From Ligula intestinalis (taxonomy: Eukaryota > Platyhelminthes > Cestoda > Diphyllobothriidea > Diphyllobothriidae), in assembly GCA_036362985.1 (NCBI GenBank), contig JAYGXS010000004.1, positions 69,703,781-69,767,780 of the forward strand: a stretch of DNA of 64,000 nucleotides, read 5' to 3'. Positions 34,201-46,640 of this stretch are shown piece by piece. Below the pieces are notes generated by a model, which was not told the DNA's origin, ran no database searches, and worked only from the letters and a program-made list of their open reading frames with translations. The translations under genes were made by a program, and so were the position numbers. Every line of letters begins with the position of its first letter. The stretch's first letter is position 1.

Positions 34201-34892
34201 TGAAATGATATTTTCGCTCTGTCTCTCTCTCAAATTCACAAGTGCTGGCACGCATCACTACAGGTGCGCCGGCTACCTGAGGGCATTTCTGCAGGCAGCA
34301 AGTAGATGATGGTGAGACCAGCGCGGAGGTCAGTTCGCAGATTTGTCTGGTATGTCCCACAGCAGGATGAAAAATCGAATGAAGCCTACTTATTGCACCC
34401 ATCTCCACGATTAATCATCTTGCAGAACGGCCCTCGAGTGTAACTTCACACCGCTGTCACGTGAGCGCGCGCCGTGGCTATCGATTTTTAGTCATACCTG
34501 ATTGGTCCCCTATCGTGACACCTGTTCATAAAGTGGACTGAATAAATACCCGCGCAGACTTTTGCTTTACTGGCAGTGGCTTGCCTTGACTTACTCGGTA
34601 TGGATACACGTCTTCCCCTGCCCGCCAAAAGCAGCACGACAGTAGGAACCACGCGGCATGCAGGCGACTTTGAGCTAAATTTCAGGGAAATAAGGGTTCG
34701 GTTTGGGTTTAAAATCAGGATGAAGGTTCAGTTTAAGTCTACCGTTAAGGTATTCTAGGCGCATAGGGTAAGAATTACGTGTATGGCCTCGCAAACAGGA
34801 AATGGAAAGAGGACCACACTCCCACTCAAAAGAGTTGGTCGTGCGAGTACTAATTATTATTATTATTTCCATTCATTGATTAATTTTCACCG

Positions 34893-35175
34893 GACCGCTA
34901 GCGGAATTCATCTGCCCCACTCTGTCTGAGGTCTCGACGGAGGCCCTGACAGCCGTAGCAGCTAGTAGAAGATAGTATTGCCGGCAAAGACAAAACTGGG
35001 TTGGCCATTTCTGGCTTATTGGCCGTCGCCATCCAGCCACACTCAGACTCAAGTGGCGTCCCAACAGAACCTCCAACTCGCAATCTATTTTGGTCGCAGT
35101 CAAACGCCCTAAACACTGAGCCATGAGCTCGTTGTCTTGCCGGGCTAGGTCAAGGGATATTGACACTCATTGATA
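34893..35175 (-). mobile_element. tRNA-derived SINE, left half of head-to-head dimer 1
   Basis: The minus strand reads GCTCATGGCTCAGTGTTTAG (A box), TTGCGAGTTGGAGG (B box), the body GCCAGAAATGGCC, and the 3' part TACGGCTGTCAGGGCCTCCG. Its tRNA head lies next to that of the plus-strand copy starting at about 35205. Confidence 0.75.
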
Positions 35176-35202
35176 AAGGTTCACGCGACCGCTAACCGGT
35201 AA

Positions 35203-35400
35203 GACAATGAGTTCGTTGCTCAGTGGTTAGGGGATTTAACTTTGATCAAACAGGTCGCGAGTTCGAGGCTCGGGTGCGAATAATCTCTCTTGACCCCAAA
35301 AATCAGCAATAAGAAAAAATCTTATCTTCAGACGATCCACAAGTAAGAAAGCAGCGGTTTTCACGCCAAATAGGCGCGAAAACTACTAAAACTGACGTAG
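35203..35400 (+). mobile_element. tRNA-derived SINE, right half of dimer 1
   Basis: GAGTTCGTTGCTCAGTGG with TTAGGGG (A box) and GGTCGCGAGTTCGAGGCTCG (B box) are well preserved. The body diverges quickly after the tRNA part. Confidence 0.65.
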
Positions 35401-35409
35401 TCTCGTGAA

Positions 35410-36685
35410 GAAGACCGAGAGGATGACTGATTAATTTTCACACCTGGCAGGAATCGGGGGGAATCGCTAATGGCAGACAATAAATAACAACGAAAGTGTG
35501 CCGAAGTGGCTTTCCTCTTATTATCTGCAGTTCGCCTTGAAATCTGTTTTAATGGATAATATTATTGACTATGTTATGCTTCTGTTGGCTATATAAGGAG
35601 CACTTTAATTACACACGGATCTACATTCAACTGTATCTCTTCCGAAAGCATCTGACCTCCGAATCCCACCTTGTACCTCTTAATCTGCGTCCTCATATAG
35701 GAAGCCTAGGTGACGATGTGTGCCCTCCAACCTCAAGCTAGCGAGGGAGAGTACAAAGTTCCCCAGTGTGGATTAGGTTTCTTTTTGTATTAAGCCCATA
35801 TTTGTGTTCGAAAACTTGGAGAGGGGGGGTGGCAGGGACTCCAATATAAATTCCATCACTGTGTGCGTTTGAGCTGCATTAAAAAAGTATTTAAAAAATC
35901 ATCCTGGTTTCACAATAAAAAAAACATGGTTCATCATCGAAGGAAACGCAATTAAAAGTTTATGAGGCATTCAACATAGAGAGCTGGCTGATCACGCTCA
36001 GGTGCGTGCAATTGCTCGGGCTTTGTGTGGATGCCTCTTACAGGAGCAGCATCCAGAGGTCATTAGGCACGGTAATTAAACCCAGTATGTGCGCAGTTAT
36101 GTCCCCTGGTCACAGTAAGTGCCCACCATTAAATCCGAGAGTGAAACTGACAAGTCCTCACCCACAGTCAGCGGCGGTGTACCTGATGAAATGTGTCTTA
36201 GATCAAGACTGGTTACTTTGGAGTGGGTTTAAGACCGGAAAAATAATCTAAGCATATTTCAGTTAGGCCAGGATGCCGGCTGTTAAATGACCACTTACAT
36301 TGTAACATATTTCCCCACTGCTCACCGTAGCCTATCACAGTTTATAAATATAAATATTTTTTATCAAACACGCCCAAAATATCCCTCACTATAGTGCGGT
36401 TGTAGCACATCCCGTCTTTAAATTGAAGGCTCGAAGAAAATTCAGTTTTCGGTCTCAATGTAATTTACCCGCATAAAAAATATGTTAAACCGTGAAAGAG
36501 CCAGTCAAGTGGCATATTATATGTGTAAGTGGTACTTTTCTTTCTAAAACAAAAAACGGAGTCCACGTCCATTGTGAGTTATATATGGCATAGGCGTACA
36601 TGCTGCGTAGCTTCCCTTAGACGAAAATTATACAGCATGTAGCGTAGAAAACCTAATCACAAATGCAACGGCGAGTTGTATTAAA
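35410..36685. other. Intronic stretch without recognised genes
   Basis: Short frames only. A plus frame at 36006-36251 shows no known domain. Confidence 0.5.
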
Positions 36686-36689
36686 TATT

Positions 36690-36925
36690 ATGCGGGTTCA
36701 TTGACGAACGTTCACCTGACTAATAACGGAACATATCTCTTCGGCTCTGCTTTGGACCTCGACAGAGACCCTGACAACATTAACAGCCTCTGAGTAGACA
36801 GAAAGTATTGTCAGCTCATTAGCCATTGACAGCCAGTCATACCAAAACTCAAGTGGCGTCCGACCCGAGCCTCGAACTCGCGACCTTTTTTGATCAGAGT
36901 CAAACGCCATTGCAGTCCCCTTTAC
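36690..36925 (-). mobile_element. tRNA-derived SINE, left half of dimer 2
   Basis: The minus strand has GGTCGCGAGTTCGAGGCTCG (B box), the family body ATGACTGGCTGTCAATGGC and the 3' part GTCAGGGTCTCTGTCGAGG with GTGAACGTTC at its end. The A box is altered. Confidence 0.7.
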
Positions 36926-36949
36926 TTCGTCGGCAAATAGTATCTGGCT

Positions 36950-37240
36950 ACTTCCAGCTGTTACGGCTGTCAGGGCCTCTGTTAAGACTCAAGACTGAGT
37001 GCCGTTAGTGGTCAGGTGAACGTTTATCAATGAGTATAAATACTCCTGACCAAAACGGACGAGACAACGAGCTCGTGGCTCAATGGTTAGGGCGTTTGAC
37101 TCTGGCCAAAAAAGGTCGCGATTTCGAGGCTCGGACGGGACACCACTTGGGCCTGGGTATGACGGGCTCACAACGGCTAATAAGCAAGGAATGGTCATTT
37201 CAGTCTCTCCTGCCTTTGCCAACTATATGATTATACAGGT
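36950..37240 (+). mobile_element. tRNA-derived SINE, right half of dimer 2 with upstream tail
   Basis: A SINE 3' tail (TTACGGCTGTCAGGGCCTCT) joins through GTGAACGTTTATCAATGAG and TATAAATACTCC to a complete head: GCTCGTGGCTCAATGGTTAG (A box) and GGTCGCGATTTCGAGGCTCG (B box). The body GGTATGACGGGCTCACAACG matches the family. Confidence 0.75.
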
Positions 37241-37579
37241 CATCAAAAAGACTTAAAAACATTGACGTTATATTTTCTCTGACACAACTATCAAATATTA
37301 CAGGTGATATGTCGCCTAAGAATTACAAAACCTTGTACAATTGCGAATTTTCGATTAAAGTTATCTTAAATGGATCAATTAGCTAAACTTCTGAGAAAAT
37401 ACAGTCCAATAGACCCCGTCAAGTTTTTAGATGACATGTCAGCGTGGAATACCAACTACTTGCAGTAAACTATTGCAATATCTTCCTAAGACTATTGCGA
37501 TGCAAAGGACTTGAAGAATTAGGACATATTGCTTCAATTTGCTATGGATCCTGCTCAGCGGAAAACAACCATACAACGT

Positions 37580-37725
37580 GCGCAAGATCAAGAATATACG
37601 AGTATATACCCATTTCTGCTACTGTTTCCTACGTAAGTATCTGATGATGATTCCGCGACGGATGTCGAAACGTCAGACGAATAAACCTATTGTCCCAGCA
37701 ATCGAGTCTTCTTCTCCTCAATCAA
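37580..37725 (+). mobile_element. PLE-A 3' terminus
   Basis: Holds a well-kept core (37641-37671) followed by GACGAATAAACC and TGTCCCAGCAATCGAGTC, the PLE-A end. Upstream sequence is diverged. Confidence 0.65.
37641..37680 (+). ncRNA. Hammerhead-like core of PLE-A (37.6 kb)
   Basis: CTGATGA, then TGATTCCGCGACGGATGTC and GAAACGTCAG. TCCG-CGA-CGGA makes stem II and both core boxes are intact, one of the best-preserved cores in the window. Confidence 0.6.
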
Positions 37726-38257
37726 GTATATAGTTATCAGGCCTGTCTGGAGACAGAGAATAACATAGGGTACTAGCGTGTGTATTGCAGATCTGTTTGC
37801 ATTCGCTAGTTAACTGTGACCAAAAACAAACAGCCAGGATTTGCAATTCGAATAAGATCCAGTTTGGCTGCATGGTTTTCGAGTTACTACGGGCTAAATT
37901 GTGATTTAAGTTCTGCGAGTGACAATACCTTTTTCACATACATACGAAAGAGTTAACGCTCTTGATCAAAAAGACATGTGATTTCTTAATATTGTTTCTA
38001 CGGCAATATGCATCTATTCACAATATAGTTGTGCGTGTTAGCAATTTCATTCCAATACTTTATATGCACGTCGAATAGTGTAAGGTGTATTCAGTAAACA
38101 TATGTTTCCAGCAATGCATCATCAGGTCAGTACAATTGCAGGGATGATGAAAATCGTACAGTACATTTACTCTTTCACTTTGTGCTGTGGGGCAGGATAG
38201 ATTGGCCGAATAATGAGGCGCCTGGAGGAGAGAGTACATGAGTTGATACCAGTCTGA

Positions 38258-38551
38258 TTGAGTAAAGGTCAACACAAATCGATGTCGAGTTCCATTCTGA
38301 TACGCTTTGTCAAAATGAATCATCGATTCGATCCTAATGAGGCCTTTCAGACTGTATATCGAACATCAGCCAACTTTTCCAAGAGCCTACGCCATTGGGT
38401 GCTAGCAACAGCCCAGGCAGTAGCTATACGGCTAGCGAATCCAGCGATGTGTTGTCAGAAGACGCTGACAGAGGCAGTTGCACTTCCGCGGCCGACCCTG
38501 ACGCCAGGTGGTGATCGCATATCACCCCCACCTCCTAGTAACAGTCGTTAA
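38258..38551 (+). pseudogene. PLE endonuclease C-terminal fragment (PLE-E group)
   Basis: The frame reads MNHRFDPNEAFQTVYRTSAN, then VLATAQAVAIRLANPAMCCQ, matching the fragments at 29883 and 55024. The Glu in LATAEA is Gln here, which would inactivate a GIY-YIG nuclease. No upstream nuclease motifs remain. Confidence 0.6.
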
Positions 38552-38859
38552 TTCCGTCCAACTGACAGAAATTATCACTCCACGTGCCTAACCTGTAGCC
38601 AACACTCACACCCTATCCTCATTTTTTCTCCTCCTCCAGCGCAAGGAACTCTACACGCCGACTAAGCCATGCGGACGCTGCGAAAACAATGAGTTGTACT
38701 TAAAGGACCTTATTAAACCTGTTACGATTTCTAGTATACCTGCAATTGTGCTGGTCTGATGGTAAATTCCTGAAAACACACGTTTACCGAATAAACTTTT
38801 CAGGTTAAACATGATAATATTTGCATAAGCAACCACGCGATCGTCCAAAATACCGAGGA

Positions 38860-39300
38860 ACGTTCAAGCGCCTCTACAGCGGATTTCCTCAGTCTTGAGA
38901 GTCAGTGTTAACTGCGACAGTGCGTGTGGGAAGAAGGCTGGAGACACGTGTGACTAGTCTTCCCACAGGCGCGCAAGCACCACGTGTGCCGACCTTCGCA
39001 CATGTACGCACACACGCGCGAGAAAACGTTCGTTTCATCCGTCGGCGCACGTAGGCGTCAGGGCGGGAAATACCAGCAACGCGCTAGCACACACGCGGGT
39101 AAGTGATGATCGTGTCCGCGAACGCAGCGGTTCACTTACCTGGGCGAAAATCGATAATCGCCCTCTAATTACACAACCTCAGCCAGCTCGCGTACACAAG
39201 CCGTAAGTCTGGACGTGCGCGCGCGCACGATACGCTCGGTAACATATACGTAACTTGACAGGAATTAACATCCGCTGCGCACGTGCGTGAAGAATTTTTT
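38860..39300. other. CpG-rich island-like segment
   Basis: The segment is much richer in CG dinucleotides than its AT-rich surroundings (for example GTGCGCGCGCGCACGATACG near 39214). It has no recognisable gene and could be a regulatory island, a repeat or foreign DNA. Confidence 0.4.
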
Positions 39301-42240
39301 TTCAAATTCTAAAGTGCGCTTTGCCTTTGAATATGAAGCATTTCTCATGATCGATGTCGGATAAAGTGTCCTACTATGGAAAGCTACAGACGTGCATGTT
39401 CGTTTGCAGTCGATTGTATCAGGTACTAAGCTGGTGAACATCTACTAACTATCAGAAATTTCTTTCAAAGGCAGTGTAGACATGAGTGAAAACAAAAATG
39501 AGTCAAACAAGTCATTGGTTAAGGCCAGCCCCGTGAATTTGATGCCTCACGAATGGCCACACACCGACCTTCTAGTTCGCCAAAGCAAAGGTGGCAAAGG
39601 TCCCTGGACAAGCTATACGAACTTGGTTGGTGGAGCTCGTGTGATTCGGGAAACCAATAGATTGGTGTACACGCATTCCTAATTGAATACATATCCGATC
39701 TGCAGCAACAAAAAATGGCAAAACACTGATGTACTTCGGTTCGAGTAAGATGTCTGCGCCCCAACTGTTCCGTGTACGAACGCTGTTTGTGTTTGCGGTT
39801 ATTGATTGTGGTACAGGGCAATGACTGCCCGAATGAATGCATGGCATCTCCAAAACAGTTCGATAACTATTCCTTACTCCAACATCTCAAAGCGGGGTCA
39901 ATCGGGGTACGGCGTATCCTAGGGTCTAACCTTTTAGACGACTCATTTAAATGGCAGGTGTGGTCACCTTCTGCCCTTATTCCTGACGAAGGCCCTGCAT
40001 GCTGAAGTCACTAAATCTGGCATCAGAGAGCGTACCAGCCTAGCCCGTTACTCTAAAATCGGGAGAACAATATGTCTGAAAGTCAGCATAACTTGCCGTA
40101 ATTTATGGCTTTGTGGCATATGATAGGGCCACTGAGTGCAGTAGTATACGTCTATCGTCGCTGGACTAACCACGGTCACCACTCCACCTATAGCATCTTA
40201 AATCCCCATACTTTCTCTCTGTGTGTAGTCATCAGACCGTCAAGTCTGTTATATTTATCCAATTTTAGGCCTAATGCTTGCTCACCGCCTCTTTTACTCT
40301 CGCATCGACTGCCGACGAAAAAGAGATCACAAATATCTCTTTTGGGACCAGTATTTCTTCTCAGCTAGCCTTGTCACCTGACGTGTGAGCCTTGGTCTGC
40401 TGCGTCCAACCTTTTTTCTACTAGTGCGGTCTCAGTCGTCTCAATCGCAAAACCACCAGCCACCCACAAGATGTAGTCTCTCCCACCTACGTACCACCGG
40501 TTTCTCTTTGGAATTTCTTTGTCTCGTCAACGCCCTCTTTCCTCCATCTCACTTTGTAGTCAACGCGGCGATAGGTACATACCGGGGGCTTGTATACCAG
40601 TCCTAAAATGTTTGTATGGTTTGCCCTACGCTGACACAAAAGAGGGTAAACTGGGGGAACATTGCTACCCCCCCCCTCTCCGCCCAGGTCCTGTACATTC
40701 AAAGCCTTGCGATTTCGTTCAGGACGGACTTAAAACGAGCGTTTTTTAAAAACCTNNNNNNNNNNAAACAGTCACTAGTAGGCTCCTCACAGTGGCCTCA
40801 AACTACGAATGCTTTATTGTTAGTAGTCTGCCGAGAGAAAACCTGCTTCTGATCAATCAACTAGCTCATCAAGACATCAATCCGGAGCTCTCCGAGCTCA
40901 AGGTTAAGTAAGCCGTGTGGTAGGGGGGGGGAGAGGCGAAACGCCTCCCTGTGGACGTTTTTGCGTAGTAATCTCGACACAAGCAGAACAGTATACGCAC
41001 CGTCTGATAAGGCCTCAGGCACTTAACGTAGTCTGTACTGTGTTTTTTACTCATAAAAGGGCAAGCGACATGTGGAAAAACGGACGGCCGAGACATATTT
41101 CATCTGTCTGTTGTAGGAGATGGCGCTCAGACAACCAGACATTGAACGTCTGGTGTACAACAGGTTCATTTGCCTTGTTGTACACACAACTTGGGTGGAT
41201 TGTATCTCCAGAAGACCAGTCCTTTAGAGTGAGGTGTAGGAGTAACGTGCGACCTCCAGAAAAGCCGAAGTCAATCATACCCCAGCGCTGGTAGTAATGG
41301 TGGGGGTGGCAGTTCAGACGGTGAAGAAGTCAACATGGAGTTGAAACGCTGTTTAAGTATACTCCAGAGGCAAACGTTTTGTAACTGTGCGGTTGTATGC
41401 TTTCTGAAATATTTCTCCGAATACCTTGTCAGCTTTTTGAATGATGTCGAACATGCTTATTCTCCTGTCTGTGGTGTAAACTTGAGGTTTGAGAATACAA
41501 TATGCATTGAGACGAATAGAAAGTTGTGAGTAGACATCGATGACTAATGACAGATAGGCCATACCAGTTTATTGACTCATTTGCTCATTGCTTTTAAAAG
41601 TTCTCATAAATTCCACTATATTTTGTAGAAAACACTCACAGAAGGTGCAACCTAGTATTTGCCGAAACTTGGTTCGACGAAATAATCTCCCATACTGCCA
41701 AGGTGGAATGAGCGATTTTCATCGGCATAATTTAATTACTCTGCTTATGCCTCTTTTCGAGGTTTTTTTTGGACTTGGAATTTCAAAACAACGACAAGTG
41801 TCTGATAGGATAAAAATATAAATAGATGGTTTAAAAACTTCAGCTTGATGACAGGCGGCAAAAGGAGAACGTTGCGGGAGGGGGAAAACCGATGAGCCGA
41901 CCCCTGACAATCATGAACTTTGAAGTTAGAATGGCGGTGAAAGACATGTCTAGGCGTTCAGCTGATATCTGTTCTGTTAATTTTACAACCAAAGCAAATA
42001 TTGTATGCTCTTGCCTGCCTATTCACAATTCATGCATAGTCCTCTTCTTTAAGCGCCCACATCGGATGACCCGGACTGACCTCGGACCGACGGAAATTAC
42101 AGTTGCCAATTACCTCCTACGCCATCGCGACTGCTAATTATGCCCACCACTACGTGACGCAAATCTCAGCTACCAATTTTTGCCGAAACTGAAAGACTAC
42201 GTAACTGTACGAGCACTTTGAAATGTTAATCGTTCTTTGC
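39301..42240. other. Intronic stretch with assembly gap
   Basis: Ten Ns at 40756-40765 mark a join of unknown true size. The longest frame (40917-41294 plus, 125 residues) and its antisense partner show no domain I recognise. Confidence 0.55.
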
Positions 42241-42254
42241 ACATTTTCTCAAGT

Positions 42255-42290
42255 CTGACGACGAACTGGGGATCCAATGTCAGAAATTTA
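42255..42290 (+). ncRNA. Hammerhead-like core of PLE-C (42 kb)
   Basis: CTGACGA followed by CGAACTGGGGATCCAATGTC and AGAAATTTACTG. It is similar to 56864-56900 and 46597-46630; stem II is weak and the GAAA box is shifted by one base. Confidence 0.35.
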
Positions 42291-42369
42291 CTGAAAAATT
42301 CTCATAATTTTTCCAAAGGACGTCTTTTCTTGAAATATTGCCCTTATATTCTGCTGTAGTTGATATAGT

Positions 42370-42515
42370 TGACCAAAAGACCGCGTTTAAACTCGTACTT
42401 CGGGCTGCGACCGGACGTCTCCTACGGTTTGCCGAGGCCGCTGCGATACGCAGAGGAAAACCAGAACTCAGTAAACGGCTGGATCATGTGATCAACCTCG
42501 CATTGCCGTGGTGAC
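42370..42515 (+). pseudogene. PLE endonuclease C-terminal fragment
   Basis: The plus strand reads VDQKTAFKLVLRAATGRLLR, then FAEAAAIRRGKPELSK and LALPW, a PLE endonuclease terminus like those at 10.1 and 29.9 kb. It lies about 80 bp after the PLE-C core at 42255. Confidence 0.55.
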
Positions 42516-43259
42516 GATCCACCCCCCCCCTTTAATTACGTTTCACAGGCTTTCACTGTTACCTGAACCGCCTTGCTGTGATAATTACCTGCCCCCTCCT
42601 CTAACCCTCACTATGCACCCACATTTTTTGTCTTATATTTCACACCCTATTTACCTATTAAGCTTCACTCTTCTAATTGTACAGTTAATTTACTATATTA
42701 GCAGGCAATGACCGTTTGCAGATGAATTAGAGGTCGCGAAATTGTATGACGTCAATACATTCTGCTCAACTTGTGATCTTCGCCCTTTTCAAACTTCTAC
42801 CGGGAAAACAATGTTTCGATATACTTTTACTCAAGTGTGTGTAGCATCTTCCGCCACCAGTCGATAGAGCTTCAAAAGGACTCGGTTTTTTGCGATTTGA
42901 GGATCAATTTCTTAGTGCAATAAAAGCTGACATTTTATACAAACTTCAGTTTAAAAATGTAATTTTGCCTAGCTCGGAGAAACACTCTCTTCGGACTATT
43001 ATAAACTTCATAAACGTCTCACACTATTGTCATACATGTCCAATTATGCTTAGAGAGCACTTTTTATTTCCAAATGAATTGCCCTATTCCCCTGAGAGGG
43101 TTAAAATGGGAGCTTATTGTGTGCATTTTAAAAGACAGTAAACGTATCTGCTGAAATAGAGTGAAACAACGCAAAAAACTCCCAACTAAATGGTTATCTT
43201 AATGAAAAAGAAATTCTGATAAGAAGACACGGCTGCCATGCTGTTAAAACTGCCCGCAT

Positions 43260-45200
43260 ATTACAACTGACCCGGCGCCACATTTCAGACGAAGATAGTT
43301 TAAGAATTGGGTTTAGGATATATATCGTGGTTAAGAGGGTTATGGATTTGGGTTAGAGGGTTTAGCGTCATGGTTCGGGTCGTGTTTAACAAAGCAGTAA
43401 ACTTAGGACACGGCAATATGTGCTCTCGAGAGAAATTAACCACAAGTTCACCTGCAGTACGGAGATACGTATACTCGTGCCCAACCAAAATAAGATTTAG
43501 AAAACGAAAAAAAACAAGTTATTTCTGTCAGAAATTATTGCAAAGGTTAAATGTCTACTGCTACCGTGCACTCGCGTACAACTAAGACTTCATTATACCA
43601 GCGCCTTTTTCACCGGTGTGCATTACGCATTTGGAAGCTGGACGTAATACCTGTAAAGTCTAATATTCCGATTCTTATCAAGTTAAATATATCGCCACTC
43701 TCGACCTAGTGGATGCCATAAATTATTCGTGCCCTTTAACAGGAGTTCTGCGCAGATTTGTGGGACATGACAGGACGTAAAAGGACCAACTCAGCACACT
43801 GCATTATAGGTTTTTGAATGAAGTAAAAAGGAACTTCTGAGAAGAGGATAAGGGTTGAGCTCGGTTTTAACTGAACCCCCACCCCCGTATTGAAGGTGAC
43901 ATGGCGCCCAATTTCAAAAATAGTTTGTTTCAGGACTGGGGATTTGGGATATGGGTCATGGTTAAAATAACTGTGGGTTAGGTTTGGAAGGCTTAGTGTC
44001 TTGGCTAGGCTCGTGGTTAACGTAGCAGTAAACTTAGGACAGGGCAATATGTGCTCCCTGGACGAAGTAAAAACAGGTTCAGCTGCAGTACGGGGATACG
44101 TCTATCCACCCCCATTCAAAGGACGATTTGGGGAAGAAAAATAGCAAACTATTAACTTCAGAACACTCGTGTGGGAGGCTGCGAATTATCGCACCCGTAG
44201 AGTGCTCTTGAAGACCGCATGGCCACTGATGCCATTAAGTCGCATGGAACGAAGACCTGCTTATCCCAGCGCCTCTTGAACGGCTGTACATTGCGTTTTT
44301 GAAGCTGGACGTATCATCTGCAAAACCATGTTTTTTGATTCTGAGCGGGTTTAATTCATCGACACCCTCGACCGAGTGAATGCCCTAATACCTTCCTTCC
44401 CCTTAAGAGGAGTTCTGTGCAGTTCTGTGAGATATGACAGGACAGAGAAGGAATATTTGCTGAACTAGTCTTTCTACTTTCGACTAACTCATTGAATAAA
44501 TATATATAAACTGCAACCTGCGCGGAAATCCGTTGGGCACAACTACCCTCTATGTGCCTTATGGCGCACAGATGATTGGTTTACAATGTAATGTAACTCT
44601 TAGAAGTGCTTACAGTCCCCTGCCCTGTGTTCGCTCTGTGAAATAAGGCAAATACAAATGTCCACATGTTTTTTTATTGGCTTGACCCATCCCAAACGCA
44701 ACAGACCACGTAGACAGTGGAAGAGAGTAGTGGTCGTCAGTAACTAATGTCGGACACGGGGTTGGGTTGGGTTTTTGTCCTTTTCACAATCTGCACAATA
44801 CAAGGCACGCAAACCGAGAGAAGTCGATCCGTTTTGTATGCAGCTACACCAGTTACATATCCACTGCTGCCATGCCATTGCATGGAGATAAGGCATAATT
44901 ATCCCAGCGCCTTTTAGGCAGCTGTGCATTGCGCATTTGTAATTTGGGCATAAATTGTAGGCGGACACTTGAGAATCATCTATACTGATTTCTAGCGGGT
45001 TAAATACACCGCTGCCCTCCATCCTGTGAGTGCTATAAATGGTTTCTTCTCTGTAAAGTGAGTACTGTCCAAGTCTGTTGGGTAAGACCGAAAGAAAGAG
45101 GAATGTTTTCTGAAGAAGCTGTTCGGTTTTCAACTTAATCATTACCTCCTAAATTCTAAGTGATCAAATAAAAATACAGACTTCGCCATGCACGGAAATA
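43260..45200. repeat. Three-copy tandem repeat (~0.65 kb period)
   Basis: CCAGCGCC followed by GTGCATTACGC-type sequence and GAAGCTGGACGTA recurs near 43597, 44268 and 44897. AGCAGTAAACTTAGGACA with GGCAATATGTGCTC recurs near 43395 and 44024. GGAGTTCTG-GCAG recurs near 43742 and 44409. Copies are diverged and non-coding. Confidence 0.65.
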
Positions 45201-46257
45201 GCCGCTGGGCAACAAGGCTCATGCTTTCCTCGTCCCAGGGGACAAGCGATTGTGAATATGTGAAGATAGCGTGTGCGCATTAAATGTGGGCCTATAAATC
45301 ATGTTTTATGGCTGTCGGCCTGCAACGCCAGTCATTAATAAATCATTAGGTCCACTCTTCCTTAAATGTCCAAAAATAGGTCAGAGTGGATATCAGAAAG
45401 CAGTTCATGTGTCGAAAACTTTGGTTGCTTCAACAAGCATGACTTCCAATCCTAAAGCCTAAAATTGGGTGAAGCAATTTAAGTCTGTCAGGCTACCGTT
45501 TCGGTAAACAGGCAACTACGCACGCAATTGCGGCGTGTAACTAACTTCATCCAAACTCTAAATAACTATGCATACACGTGAATTTTGAACGGTCCAATTT
45601 TTGGGTCATAAAGCTGAGCGTTTAAAATAGCACACAAAAAACACACGTGGCTTCGCTGTCACCGGAAACGGGGGTGTGCTGATCGACGCTGTTGGCACAC
45701 CTACTAGATTAATTGCCTTCATGGCACACATAGGCAGACATGTGAAGCGATGACTGAAATCAGGTTTCAGTAGGTGCACTTTTATAAACCACCCACGCAC
45801 ATAAATAAACAAAGGAATAAACTTCCTCGACTGTGAGCGCGGATGTCGGTTTCAGCCTTAACAAGCGTAGTCGGCCTTCACAGATTCACAATTTATTTGC
45901 TTCTCTGATAGAATTATGATAAAACGACGGGACATATCCGAAGCATCCAAAGAAACTTTTTGTGTGGCTAGATTAACCGCATTTTCGATACATTAAAAAG
46001 CCGCGTAAACCTGCACATCGAAGGCCGTAGCTTAGTCTTTTTGCGGTCTTGTGTCAAGTACCCATTACTGTCTAAGTCATATACCAATAATTGTGACATG
46101 TTTTCGCGCCGTGGTGTGAAACAGCAAATTAGCATAGAGATCACAAACGTGTGTAGGGTGTTTACATTTATTTTACTTGAAAAACTGGCATCCCAGGTCA
46201 TATTATTTGATGGAACAAGTTCGTTGGGGAACGCTAACAAACTTTCTTGTGAATGTT

Positions 46258-46640
46258 TGACTTTAGCACACCAGGCTGTGTGACCAGAAACGTGTGGAAA
46301 AATGCATATAGAGCAGTGAAAATTTTAAACATCCCGGAAAAAACGATACAGCTTTGTCATGCTTGGTCAACAGCAGTGTCTCTTGGTTGACCGCTAGTCC
46401 GGATTGGTTGCCGTTTATTCCAGGCTTCCTTGAAATTTATGTACATAGCATCCAATTCGACGTGCCCGATAATGCAGAAGTCATCGCAATAGACGTCAAC
46501 CAACAGACACTGCTATTGACAAAATATGAGTAGACAATATCGCCTTTTTTCGGTATGTTTAAAAGTTTCGCTGCTCTGTACACATTTTCCACGCATCTGA
46601 TGACGACCTGGTGTGCTAGAGTCAAAAGTTGACGATACAG
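46258..46640. mobile_element. PLE-C inverted pair of 3' ends
   Basis: The minus strand near 46258-46287 (CTGGTCACACAGCCTGGTGT) and the plus strand at 46597-46630 (CTGATGACGACCTGGTGTGC, then TAGAGTCAAAAG) are the same motif facing outward. This parallels the PLE-A inverted dimers. Confidence 0.55.
46597..46630 (+). ncRNA. Hammerhead-like core of PLE-C (46.6 kb)
   Basis: CTGATGA, C, GAC-CTGG-TGTG-CTAG-A-GTC, AAAAG. The interval forms a stem-loop in the stem II position, but GAAA is CAAA, so function is doubtful. Confidence 0.4.

Noticed and set aside
39960..40010. CCTGACGAAGGCCCTGCATG with CTGAAGTCAC as another PLE hammerhead core
   Set aside because: CTGACGA and GGCC/ GC pairing are suggestive, but GAAA is replaced by GAAG and no PLE frame or terminal segment is near. 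Left as unresolved.
40917..41294. 125-residue plus frame as a host gene
   Set aside because: No domain, no splice context, low-complexity start and an equally long antisense frame.
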